This document shows, one piece after another, positions 53,439 to 61,576 of a stretch of 64,000 nt of DNA; position 1 is the stretch's first letter; each line of letters starts with the position of its first letter. The DNA comes from Thiothrix lacustris DSM 21227 (GTDB lineage: Bacteria; Pseudomonadota; Gammaproteobacteria; Thiotrichales; Thiotrichaceae). The notes under the pieces are model-generated. The model had not been told where the DNA came from. It was given only the letters and a program-made list of their open reading frames with translations, and did no database searches. The position numbers and the translations under genes were made by a program. The stretch is taken from the NCBI RefSeq assembly GCF_000621325.1, contig NZ_KK211258.1:31434-95433 (forward strand). Reading direction: 5' to 3'.

Positions 53439-54046
53439 TTTTCCAGCCGCTTGAGGCGGGCATCGAGCCGATCCACGTCCATCCGCAGCGTATCGACTGC
53501 ATCCAGATACCTGCGGATTTCGGCGTCAGCGGGGAGTAGCCGTGCTTCTTCCTGCAAATATTCGCGGGTATTGAGACGCATGGCATGGGCGGAACTGTCC
53601 AGCCAGCCTTTGGTGTCGCGTGCCAATTGCCCCATCTGATGTGCTACGACATCGCCGACCGCCCGCGAGAGCAATTCTTCCCAATCCACGTCGATTTCGC
53701 GCAAGATCTGGCTGAAACGGTTGCCTAACCCCATGTCACCGTCGATTTTAATCCTTTGTTCCAGCATGGCTTTGCCGGTGTCTTCGCTGGCGGAAAGCCG
53801 CATCAAAGCTAGAGCGGAACCTTGGATGGTCACATCTGGCGCGGCGTCATACGCGGTGGTGACGCGCACAGTGTCCGCCGTGGGCAGAAAATACAGTTTC
53901 AGGTCAGGGTTGCTGATGTGCAGACAAATGAGCTTGCCCTGCATGGTTTGTAAGCGTGCCAGTGCGTTGCCGTGGCTGGCTTTGTCCAGTGTTAGCCAAG
54001 TATTGAAGGCGGTTTCAAGGGTGGCGGTCAGAGCGGCGAATAGCAT
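53435..54046 (-). CDS. ubiJ: Ubiquinone biosynthesis accessory factor UbiJ
   Basis: 203-residue SCP2-domain protein that binds ubiquinone intermediates in the soluble Ubi complex. The SCP2 fold is seen from about residue 20 to 115 ([50 protein letters not shown]), followed by [23 protein letters not shown] and a C-terminal coiled coil ending [13 protein letters not shown]. This ending is typical of UbiJ. ubiB is on the same strand downstream but separated by several genes. Confidence 0.88.
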   Translation of the reverse strand: MLFAALTATLETAFNTWLTLDKASHGNALARLQTMQGKLICLHISNPDLKLYFLPTADTVRVTTAYDAAPDVTIQGSALALMRLSASEDTGKAMLEQRIKIDGDMGLGNRFSQILREIDVDWEELLSRAVGDVVAHQMGQLARDTKGWLDSSAHAMRLNTREYLQEEARLLPADAEIRRYLDAVDTLRMDVDRLDARLKRLEN

Positions 54047-54165
54047 GTCAGGTTCCTCTCAAAGTATGCTGAGAGCATACCTTTCTTACAGGTTATTTGC
54101 ATCCAAACCGCTTCTTGGTGCGTAATGGCTTTATACATAATAACTTTATGCCGAAGGTGCCAATC

Positions 54166-55077
54166 ATGTTAATCAAACGCCCAGACGATATGACCGACAA
54201 CGATGTGACTGATTTTGATGTCTACCAGCGTCGTCGTGATTTCCTCAAAACCTTGGGGGGCATCGCTTTGCTGGGGGCTAGTGGCTTGCCGTTGATGGCA
54301 CAAGCCAAGTCCACCTTTTCGACCGATGAGGAGCAAACGCCTTACAAAGATGTGACCACCTACAATAACTTCTACGAATTTGGCACCGATAAAAGTGACC
54401 CGGCGGAATATGCTGGTTCCTTGCAGACTTCGCCGTGGAGCGTCACCGTGGATGGCGAATGCGAAAACCCCGGCAAATTGACGTTGGAAGACCTCCTCAA
54501 ACCCCACAGCACTGAAGAGCGCATTTACCGTTTGCGCTGCGTGGAAGGTTGGTCGATGGTGATCCCGTGGATGGGGTTCCCGCTGGCGGATTTGCTGAAA
54601 CGTTTTAACCCGACTTCCAAGGCCAAATACGTGCGCTTTGAAACCCTGTTTGACCCCAAGCAGATGCCGGGGCAGCAGCGTAGCGTGCTCGATTGGCCGT
54701 ATGCGGAAGGTTTGCGGATGGATGAGGCCATGCACCCGCTGACTTTCATGGCGACCGGATTGTACGGCAAAAACCTGCCGAACCAGAATGGCGCACCGTT
54801 GCGTCTGGTAGTGCCGTGGAAATACGGTTTCAAAAGCATCAAGTCCATCGTCAAAATCAGTTTTCTGGAACAGCAACCGGCTACCAGTTGGGGGCGTTCT
54901 GCACCGGGCGAGTACGGTTTCTATTCCAACGTTAACCCAGAGGTGGATCACCCACGCTGGAGCCAGAAACGTGAGCGCCGGATCGGTGAATTCCGCAAGC
55001 GCGAGACTTTGATGTTCAATGGCTACGATCAGGTGGCAAGCCTGTATAGCGGCATGGATTTAAGGAAGAATTTCTGA
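54166..55077 (+). CDS. msrP: Methionine sulfoxide reductase MsrP (molybdoenzyme)
   Basis: Periplasmic molybdopterin enzyme that repairs oxidised methionine in envelope proteins. 303 residues with a Tat signal (twin arginines at 22-24 in [12 protein letters not shown]). The molybdenum ligand is C125 in [10 protein letters not shown]. The catalytic domain matches E. coli YedY closely. ATG at 54166 has GAAGG at 9 bases; earlier ATGs are open but unlikely. Its stop overlaps msrQ by one base. Confidence 0.96.
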   Translation: MLIKRPDDMTDNDVTDFDVYQRRRDFLKTLGGIALLGASGLPLMAQAKSTFSTDEEQTPYKDVTTYNNFYEFGTDKSDPAEYAGSLQTSPWSVTVDGECENPGKLTLEDLLKPHSTEERIYRLRCVEGWSMVIPWMGFPLADLLKRFNPTSKAKYVRFETLFDPKQMPGQQRSVLDWPYAEGLRMDEAMHPLTFMATGLYGKNLPNQNGAPLRLVVPWKYGFKSIKSIVKISFLEQQPATSWGRSAPGEYGFYSNVNPEVDHPRWSQKRERRIGEFRKRETLMFNGYDQVASLYSGMDLRKNF

Positions 55078-55721
55078 TGCAAGTCCGCGAACCCTATTTT
55101 ACCAAGGTCTTCAAGCCTGCCGTGTTCGTGCTGGCTTTTATGCCGCTGGTATGGCTGGCGTGGGGGGCATGGCAAGAGGAGCTGGGCGCGAACCCCATTG
55201 AAACCATTACCCGCAGTCTGGGTGAGTGGACGTTACGGTTTTTGCTTTTAACGCTGCTGATTTCTCCACTGCGGCGGGCGACAGGCTGGGTTCAAGGTGT
55301 ACGGTTACGTCGTATGCTCGGCCTGTTCGCTTTTTTTTACGGCACTTTGCACCTGTTCAGCTACCTGTGGCTTGATCAGTTCTATGACTGGGGGGAAATC
55401 TGGAAAGATATTCTCAAGCGCCCGTTTATTACGGTGGGGATGCTGGCTTTCCTGCTGATGACACCGTTGGCGCTGACGTCGTTCAAAAAGGCTATGCGCA
55501 AGCTGGGGCGTAACTGGCAGCGGCTGCATACGCTGATTTACCCGCTGACGATGCTGGGGGCGTTGCATTTCTGGTGGCTGGCAGAATCCAAATCGCGGTT
55601 GGCTATGCCGTTATTGTACAGCGTGTTGCTGGCGATTTTGCTGGGGGAACGGGTGTTTCGTTGGTTGCAGAAGAAAGGGGCGTGGCGTTTGGAGTTGCCG
55701 GGAATGTTGCGGCGTAGTTAG
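55077..55721 (+). CDS. msrQ: Haem membrane subunit MsrQ
   Basis: Six-helix haem b protein that feeds electrons from the respiratory chain to MsrP. 214 residues; ferric-reductase-like domain with GTLHLFSYLW, NWQRLHTLIYPLTMLGALHFWWL histidines. TGATG overlap with msrP shows coupling. Confidence 0.95.
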   Translation: MQVREPYFTKVFKPAVFVLAFMPLVWLAWGAWQEELGANPIETITRSLGEWTLRFLLLTLLISPLRRATGWVQGVRLRRMLGLFAFFYGTLHLFSYLWLDQFYDWGEIWKDILKRPFITVGMLAFLLMTPLALTSFKKAMRKLGRNWQRLHTLIYPLTMLGALHFWWLAESKSRLAMPLLYSVLLAILLGERVFRWLQKKGAWRLELPGMLRRS

Positions 55722-55731
55722 TCGTCAATAC

Positions 55732-55774
55732 CATCCTTGCAAATCAAAGGTTGAACTTGAGATTTGCAAGGATG
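55732..55774. repeat. 14-base perfect inverted repeat upstream of the DUF4143 ATPase
   Basis: CATCCTTGCAAATC, 15-base loop, GATTTGCAAGGATG, located between the msrQ stop and the ATPase start. No T-run, so not an ordinary terminator. Could be an operator, an mRNA leader hairpin or the edge of a mobile gene cassette. Confidence 0.9.
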
Positions 55775-55816
55775 AGGGCTAAGCTATTGCTTTATAAGTC
55801 TCGTTTCCCCGGAATC

Positions 55817-56992
55817 ATGCCCATGATCAAGCGTAGTATTACTCAGGAACTGCTGGAAAGTAGCCGCGAATACCCTGTTGTCACTATCTTTGGCCCGCGT
55901 CAGTCTGGCAAAACGGTGTTGGCGCAACAGTGTTTCCCTGACAAGCCATATTATTTGCTGGAAGACCCCGATACCCGCCTTGCCGCTGAAACCGACCCAC
56001 GGGGTTTTCTGGCGCAGATGCCCAACGGCGCCATTCTGGATGAAATCCAGCGTGTGCCGATGCTGCTCTCTTACCTTCAAGGCATTGTGGACAAGGCGCA
56101 GCAGCCGGGTATGTTCATCCTCACCGGAAGTCACCAGCCTGATTTGCATACGGCGGTTAGTCAGTCATTGGCAGGGCGCACGGCTTTGCTAACCTTGTTG
56201 CCGCTGGCATTGGAAGAGGTGCGCCAAGTACAGGCGGAGTGGGATGTATTTGACCTGATCCATCAAGGGGCATTCCCGCGTTTGCATAGTCAGCAGTTGC
56301 AGACGCATCGTTTCTTCAATGGTTACTTGCAGACTTACGTGGAACGGGATGTGCGGGCAATCCTGAATGTGAAGGATTTGAGCCGTTTCCAGCAATTCTT
56401 GGTGTTGCTGGCGGGACGTGTTGGACAAGTGGTGAATTACGCCTCGCTTTCCAATGATGTGGGGGTGTCATCCACCACGATCCAGCAATGGGTCAGTGTG
56501 CTGAAAGCGTCATACATTCTGTTCGAGTTGCCGCCATTTTTTGCGAATATCAGCAAGCGGGTGATCAAGTCGCCCAAATTGTATTTTACCGATACCGGGC
56601 TGGCCGCTTTCCTGTTGGGCATCCAGTCAGCGGAACAGGTGGCGCGTGACCCCTTGCGCGGCAATCTGTACGAAAATCTGATGATTCTGGAAGTTCTCAA
56701 GGCACATTTGAACCGGGGATTGCGCCCGGATTTGTATTTCTACCGCGATTCGCAGGGCAATGAGGTGGATTTGCTGATCCGTCAGCGTAACGGCTTATTA
56801 CCCATCGAAATTAAATCGTCTGCGACGTTTTCCACCACTTTTTTGAAGGGGATTGAGTCGTTCCGGGCGACATCCCCCGATTGTCTGCCAGATGCGTTGG
56901 TGTTGTATAACGGCGAGCAAACCCATCAGGTGAAACAGACGCGGGTATTCAATTTGCTCAAGTCAGGGCAGGGTGTGGATTCTCTGATTTAA
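55817..56992 (+). CDS. AAA ATPase with DUF4143 domain
   Basis: 391 residues from MPMIKRSI (MIKRSI 2 codons later also possible). AAA_14 domain: Walker A GPRQSGKT near residue 30, Walker B GAILDEIQR, sensor LTGSHQ. The DUF4143 C-terminal domain has YVERDVRAI, YFTDTGLAAFLLG, LYENLMILEVLK, and nuclease-like FYRDSQGNEVDLLI...LPIEIKSS (the D-x-E-x-K arrangement of PD-(D/E)XK). Such genes are common, patchy and mobile in bacteria and archaea; function unknown. Converges on the HD-GYP gene. Confidence 0.88.
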   Translation: MPMIKRSITQELLESSREYPVVTIFGPRQSGKTVLAQQCFPDKPYYLLEDPDTRLAAETDPRGFLAQMPNGAILDEIQRVPMLLSYLQGIVDKAQQPGMFILTGSHQPDLHTAVSQSLAGRTALLTLLPLALEEVRQVQAEWDVFDLIHQGAFPRLHSQQLQTHRFFNGYLQTYVERDVRAILNVKDLSRFQQFLVLLAGRVGQVVNYASLSNDVGVSSTTIQQWVSVLKASYILFELPPFFANISKRVIKSPKLYFTDTGLAAFLLGIQSAEQVARDPLRGNLYENLMILEVLKAHLNRGLRPDLYFYRDSQGNEVDLLIRQRNGLLPIEIKSSATFSTTFLKGIESFRATSPDCLPDALVLYNGEQTHQVKQTRVFNLLKSGQGVDSLI

Positions 56993-57005
56993 CTATCCGG
57001 TTTGA

Positions 57006-58058
57006 TTAATAAGAAACCAGCAAATCCCCGATCTCGTTCACTTCCAGACGGATGCGCCGCATCACCGGCAATAGCCCGACAAAAACTTTGAACAGCTCAG
57101 GGTCGAGGTGTGAACTTGTCATGCTTTCCATCAAGGTTAGGGCTTCTTGCTCGCACATGGCTTTTTTGTAGACACGTTCGTGTACCAGTGCATCGTAAAT
57201 ATCCACAATCGCGGTAATACGGGCGGATTCGGGGATTTCTTCACCCACCAAGCCGCGTGGATAGCCGGAGCCGTCCCACTTTTCGTGGTGGCACAGGGCG
57301 ATGTCGGCAGCCATATCGAGTACCGGAATATTGGAGTCTTGCAGCATTTTTGCACCGATTTCGGTGTGGCGCTTCATGATGGCGAATTCGTTTTCGGTGA
57401 GTTTGCCTTTTTTGAGCAGGATGCGGTCGGGAATGCCGATCTTGCCAATGTCGTGCATGGGGGCGGCGATGCGGATGTCGTCAATCTGTTGTGCTTCCCA
57501 GCCCAGTGCTTTGCCCATGGCGGCGGCGTACAGGCCGATACGTTTGACGTGAGCACCCGTTTCTTCATCGCGATAGCTGGTAAGGCTGACCAGTTTGATG
57601 GCGATTTCTTCTTCGCGTTGTTTGATTTTCAGGGTGCGCTTTTGCACTTCGTTTTCGAGCTTTTCCTGGGTGAGCAAACCTTCGCGCAATTGTTGCAGGT
57701 GGCTGACTTCTTTCCGGTATTTTTCCCCAAGGTTTTGCAGTAGCAGGATGGCTTCGCCGTTGACCCAGAGGGCGCTGGCTTCGAGCGCTACTTCATTGCC
57801 GAGTTCGTCGGTTTCTATCCATACACCAGAAGCGAGTGGGGTGGTTTGTTGGGTTTGCCAGTGCGCCTCGGCATCATCCATAAAGCAGGTGAGGTAGGGG
57901 AAGGTATGGCTCAAGGAGCAATGCTCGGCTGAGGAGTGCCCAAGGAAAAACACCAGCCACTCGGGTATATCGGAAACCAAATGGAAATGCGTGGCATTTT
58001 TTTGTGAAAATACCGCCATATTTAGGGAGCAGCAGATGCTGGCGAGTAGCTTATCCAT
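57006..58058 (-). CDS. HD-GYP domain protein (probable c-di-GMP phosphodiesterase)
   Basis: 350 residues from MDKLLAS. N-terminal PAS-like sensory region (1-115), coiled coil (115-155), then HD-GYP: H202-D203 in PMHDIGKIGIPD, HTEIGAKML, HHEKWDGSGYPRGL with GYP at 265-267, and VDIYDAL. All metal and GYP residues are present, so it should degrade cyclic-di-GMP. No membrane segment. Its ATG overlaps the end of the GTPase gene by 8 bases, binding the two in one operon. Confidence 0.88.
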   Translation of the reverse strand: MDKLLASICCSLNMAVFSQKNATHFHLVSDIPEWLVFFLGHSSAEHCSLSHTFPYLTCFMDDAEAHWQTQQTTPLASGVWIETDELGNEVALEASALWVNGEAILLLQNLGEKYRKEVSHLQQLREGLLTQEKLENEVQKRTLKIKQREEEIAIKLVSLTSYRDEETGAHVKRIGLYAAAMGKALGWEAQQIDDIRIAAPMHDIGKIGIPDRILLKKGKLTENEFAIMKRHTEIGAKMLQDSNIPVLDMAADIALCHHEKWDGSGYPRGLVGEEIPESARITAIVDIYDALVHERVYKKAMCEQEALTLMESMTSSHLDPELFKVFVGLLPVMRRIRLEVNEIGDLLVSY

Positions 58059-58554
58059 GTGAATTCTCCCTTTGTTGTAAGAGTTGCAGGAACATGTCAT
58101 CAACCCCTTGTCCTTGTTTGGCACTGGTTTCTACTACAGGGTGACCCAATTGGTGTAGGTGCTGGTATCGTGGGGGATCCAGTTGCCATGACTGTTTTAA
58201 GTCGGCTTTGTTGAGGGCAAAGACAGCTGGTAAGGCTCCTGCGTTGCTTTTTACCATGTCATGGATAGAGAGGGCTGTATCGTAAGAATGTGGGCGCGTG
58301 GGGTCGATCACGATAATGTAGCCCGCCATGCCGCGCAGGTAAGCGGTGCGAATGCTGGTGAAATCATCTTCCCCAGCGATATCCCACAGCATCAAGGTGT
58401 ATTCTTTATCGTCGACCTTCTGGTATTTTTTGTCGATTTTGACGCCGACGGTGGTCAGGTATTTTTCACTGAATAGGCTGTCAACATAGCGGCGGATGAG
58501 GCTGGTTTTACCGACTGAGAAGGAGCCTAGCAGGCATATTTTCTGTTGGATCAT
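58051..58554 (-). CDS. Ras/Rab-like small GTPase
   Basis: 167 residues. G1 GSFSVGKTS (10-18), switch I T35 in LTTVGVKI, G3 DIAGED (58-63), G4 NKAD (115-118), G5 SAK (144-146). At the place of Ras Gln61 it has Glu (E62), so intrinsic hydrolysis should be slow and an activating partner is expected. Closer to Rab-type than to MglA in its G3 motif. 25 bases after the OmpA-family gene, and overlapping the HD-GYP gene. Confidence 0.9.
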   Translation of the reverse strand: MIQQKICLLGSFSVGKTSLIRRYVDSLFSEKYLTTVGVKIDKKYQKVDDKEYTLMLWDIAGEDDFTSIRTAYLRGMAGYIIVIDPTRPHSYDTALSIHDMVKSNAGALPAVFALNKADLKQSWQLDPPRYQHLHQLGHPVVETSAKQGQGVDDMFLQLLQQRENSHG

Positions 58555-58578
58555 GTGTATCCCTCGCGCATTTTTGCG

Positions 58579-60033
58579 CTAGTAAAGACTTACCCGATAA
58601 TGGATGCTGCGTTCGTTTTTTTGCAAAGTCGCGGGAATGCCAGGTTGATTTGAGCCGTAAGCGACCAGCACAAAGGCTGGAATGCCTGATTTGATGAGGG
58701 CATCACGCAGGTTTTCAGCACGTTGTTGGGCGATGTGTTGATTGATGTCATCTGTACCGCTGGTATCGGCATTACCTAGAATCATGATTTGTAAAATGTT
58801 ATCTGCTTGTTGGGCGGCTTGTAGTAATGCCACTATTTGTTTGCTTAAGGCGATAATATCAGGCTGATCTGGGGTAATCGTTGCTTTAGCTTTTTCGAAA
58901 GTATGCGTGGTGCTTTCTATTTGTTTCGTGAGGGTAGCAATGGTGTTGGCATTGTCCGTGATCTGTTTAGCTTGTTGTGCCGTTTGTTGTTGTTGTTTGT
59001 CTAGCAAGGTTTGCAACGAGGCCTGTAGTGCGGCTTGTTGAGTTTGTTGTTGTTGCAGTTGTTCTATGATGGCTTGTTTTGCTTGAAGCGCTTCTTCAGC
59101 CAGTTGCGCTTGGGTTTGTTGATATTGGTAAGCCCACCAAGATAAGGCACATGCGATGGTGATCAATAATAGATAAGCGAGCCAGGGTTGTCTTTTTTCT
59201 TTGATTTTATGTTTTTTGACCAAACAGTCGTGGAGCAAGGGGTCTATACCTATAAAATCAGCATTTTGGCCTTGGTAAGCTTTGAGTATGGGGGCGTATT
59301 GTTGGTGAACGGTTTCGCTCGTTTCTGCGAGCAGGGTTCGAAGTTCACTGGGTACGCAGCCGCGAACGACTAGCGCCAGCACGGCTTGCGGGCCATGTTC
59401 AATCAGTACGGTTAATTCACCAAGGCGTAGGGTATCTAGATTGCTATCACCTTCGACAGCAAAAGAATCTTGGATGAAGTCCTGAATGGCGGTAAACATA
59501 CCAGAAATGATAGCAGGGTCTTTGCTGATAACATTTTCCGATACGATATGATGGAGTAGCAAACCCGTTTCACGGTGGATCAGGAAGACTTGTTCGACTT
59601 GGTAGATGAGCGTGCGTAGCAAGGCAATTTGCGCATAACTTTGCCCAGTACGCCATGCATCGAAACGCCACTTCCACGAGCGCAGAGACAGGCTTTGTTC
59701 GAGTAATTGGTTGAAATGCGCAAGGGCTTCGTTCAATGCTTGCTGAATGGATTTGCGGATCGCAGGTCCCATGACGGGGTATAGTACGTCTGCAATATGT
59801 TTGGGATTGCTCTTGATCGCATGGGTCAGTGCATGTTCGATGGTAGGCGCCAAGACGGTTGATATCGTTCCGTCTTGGCTTTCCCTTTTGGCGAGTGCTT
59901 CGGTAATAACGCTGGCAACACTGGCACTGTATTGTTCGGTGTTTTCAATTTGTGATTTTAATGCCAATAAGGCATCGTAGTCCTTGCCGAACAATAAGTG
60001 ACGTAACTGTGCTATATCCGGCGTGCCTTGCAT
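58579..60033 (-). CDS. OmpA-family protein with Roadblock-like cytoplasmic region
   Basis: 484 residues. No signal peptide; residues 1-283 should be cytoplasmic, with one membrane helix at 284-301, a glutamine-rich coiled coil (305-400) and a C-terminal OmpA domain (about 395-484; ILGNADTSGTDDINQHIAQQRAENLRDALI) that would bind peptidoglycan. Residues about 147-245 (QVFLIHRETGLLLHH, AIQDFIQDSF, GELTVLIEHGPQAVLALVV) have the beta-alpha-beta pattern of Roadblock/LC7 domains; this is my reading by eye. Conserved, uncharacterised family as I recall. Four bases after the coiled-coil gene. Confidence 0.82.
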   Translation of the reverse strand: MQGTPDIAQLRHLLFGKDYDALLALKSQIENTEQYSASVASVITEALAKRESQDGTISTVLAPTIEHALTHAIKSNPKHIADVLYPVMGPAIRKSIQQALNEALAHFNQLLEQSLSLRSWKWRFDAWRTGQSYAQIALLRTLIYQVEQVFLIHRETGLLLHHIVSENVISKDPAIISGMFTAIQDFIQDSFAVEGDSNLDTLRLGELTVLIEHGPQAVLALVVRGCVPSELRTLLAETSETVHQQYAPILKAYQGQNADFIGIDPLLHDCLVKKHKIKEKRQPWLAYLLLITIACALSWWAYQYQQTQAQLAEEALQAKQAIIEQLQQQQTQQAALQASLQTLLDKQQQQTAQQAKQITDNANTIATLTKQIESTTHTFEKAKATITPDQPDIIALSKQIVALLQAAQQADNILQIMILGNADTSGTDDINQHIAQQRAENLRDALIKSGIPAFVLVAYGSNQPGIPATLQKNERSIHYRVSLY

Positions 60034-60036
60034 GGC

Positions 60037-60567
60037 TTACACTTTGTCACCAGCAAGCTGATGGCTCACATTGGCTAACAGAGAGGCCAGCATTTTGCGG
60101 TCTGTCTTGTCTTGGCGCAGTTGTTCGGCCGCTTGCTTGATTTGGTTTAACAGCTCTTGACGTTGCTCGTCCATGACTTGGCTGAGTAGCTTGGACTCTT
60201 GTTCAATGCGTTGGCTTAAATCAGTGTCGCAGGTCTGCAATTGGCGTTGCAGGTTTTCGATACCTTTGCTGTTTTGCTCGAAATGCTTGCGGAAGGTGGC
60301 ACCATCACCCATACGGGCTTTGGCTTCCTGATCCAGCAAGTCTTGCAGCATGTGGATTTCGTGGTTGATGCTGTCCATGTTCTTACGCATTTCATCGCGC
60401 ACCGAATTGGTCCAGACTTTGACAAAACGTTCTAGATTCGCCAGACGTTTTTCATTTTCACGCGCTTGTTCGCCGAACAGAATATTGCGCACCATGTCGA
60501 GGTTTTTGTCTTGCACGGGCGGGGTAAATTCAAGCTCTGCTTCTGTGGTTGTCATGGTTGTTGTCAT
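60037..60567 (-). CDS. Coiled-coil protein heading the GTPase cassette
   Basis: 176 residues, almost entirely heptad-patterned helix from about residue 30 to 165; no signal peptide or membrane segment. The opening NLDMVRNILFGEQ resembles the opening of the next protein (QLRHLLFGKDY), suggesting a shared short docking motif. Function unknown. First gene of the four-gene minus-strand cassette, divergent from cbbQ with a 163-base gap. Confidence 0.8.
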   Translation of the reverse strand: MTTTMTTTEAELEFTPPVQDKNLDMVRNILFGEQARENEKRLANLERFVKVWTNSVRDEMRKNMDSINHEIHMLQDLLDQEAKARMGDGATFRKHFEQNSKGIENLQRQLQTCDTDLSQRIEQESKLLSQVMDEQRQELLNQIKQAAEQLRQDKTDRKMLASLLANVSHQLAGDKV

Positions 60568-60730
60568 GGTTTAGCCGCTATTATTATTATTGAGAATGAG
60601 CAAGACGTTACCACTGCACGTTGCTGCCTGCCAGTTTTCCTGATGTGTGGTTATTGGCAATACCCGTACAACTCTTGTAACTGTTATGATCATACGCTCT
60701 GATGCCATCAACCACAGGAGTATGTCATAA

Positions 60731-61567
60731 GTGGAGAATACCGCTAATTCAGGCAATACCGCCCTTATTCACGATCCGTCGACTTATCTTATTGAGAAAG
60801 AGCCTTACTATGTCCCCGTGGGGAATGAGATTACCTTGTTTGAGGCTGCTTACGACAATCATCTGCCCTTGTTGCTGAAAGGGCCAACGGGCTGTGGCAA
60901 AACCCGTTTCATGGAATACATGGCGTGGCGCTTGCAACGCCCGATGGTGACGGTATCTTGCCACGATGATTTGACGACTTCCGATCTGGTAGGGCGTTAT
61001 CTGGTCAAGCAGGGCGAAACGGTGTGGGTGGATGGCCCGTTGACCCGTGCCGTGCGCACCGGCGGCATTTGCTATCTGGATGAAATCGTTGAGGCGCGTA
61101 AGGATACGATGGTGGTGATTCACCCCTTGGCAGACGACCGCCGCATTATGCCGATTGATAAGTTGGGGCAGTTGCTGGAAGCACCGGACAGTTTTTGCCT
61201 AGCGATTTCCTACAACCCCGGCTATCAGAGCGTGTTGAAGGAATTGAAGCAATCCACCCGCCAGCGTTTTGTGGCAATCGAATTTGATTACCCGAAACCG
61301 TCGCTGGAACGCCAGATCATCATTCACGAAACCGGACTGGATGAGGCCATTACCGACAAGTTGCTGAAGCTGGCGGATATGACCCGCAACCTCAAAGGCA
61401 ATGGTCTGGAAGAGGGCGCGTCGACTCGGTTGCTGGTACACGCGGGCAAACTCATTGCCAAAGGTGTTGAACCACGGGCAGCGTGCCAAGGGGCGATTGC
61501 GCTGGCTTTGACCGATGACAGCGACATGATTGCTGCCATTAATGAGCTGATCGGCGCACTGTTCTAG
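60731..61567 (+). CDS. cbbQ: CbbQ/NorQ-family MoxR AAA+ ATPase
   Basis: 278-residue AAA+ chaperone. Walker A GPTGCGKTR (about 55), SDLVGRYLV, Walker B ICYLDEIVEAR, and ISYNPGYQSVLKELKQSTRQRFVAIEFDYP. The sequence is closer to CbbQ (Rubisco activation) than to NorQ by eye. GTG start, AGGAG 11 bases upstream; an ATG at 60722 stops after two codons. cbbO-like gene follows after 9 bases. Rubisco genes are not in the window. Confidence 0.88.
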   Translation: MENTANSGNTALIHDPSTYLIEKEPYYVPVGNEITLFEAAYDNHLPLLLKGPTGCGKTRFMEYMAWRLQRPMVTVSCHDDLTTSDLVGRYLVKQGETVWVDGPLTRAVRTGGICYLDEIVEARKDTMVVIHPLADDRRIMPIDKLGQLLEAPDSFCLAISYNPGYQSVLKELKQSTRQRFVAIEFDYPKPSLERQIIIHETGLDEAITDKLLKLADMTRNLKGNGLEEGASTRLLVHAGKLIAKGVEPRAACQGAIALALTDDSDMIAAINELIGALF

Positions 61568-61576
61568 GAGGCGGGT

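Noticed and set aside
55732..56992. DUF4143 ATPase as part of a transposon
   Set aside because: There is an inverted repeat upstream but no matching end downstream, no transposase and no target duplication seen; kept as a finding, not as a mobile element.
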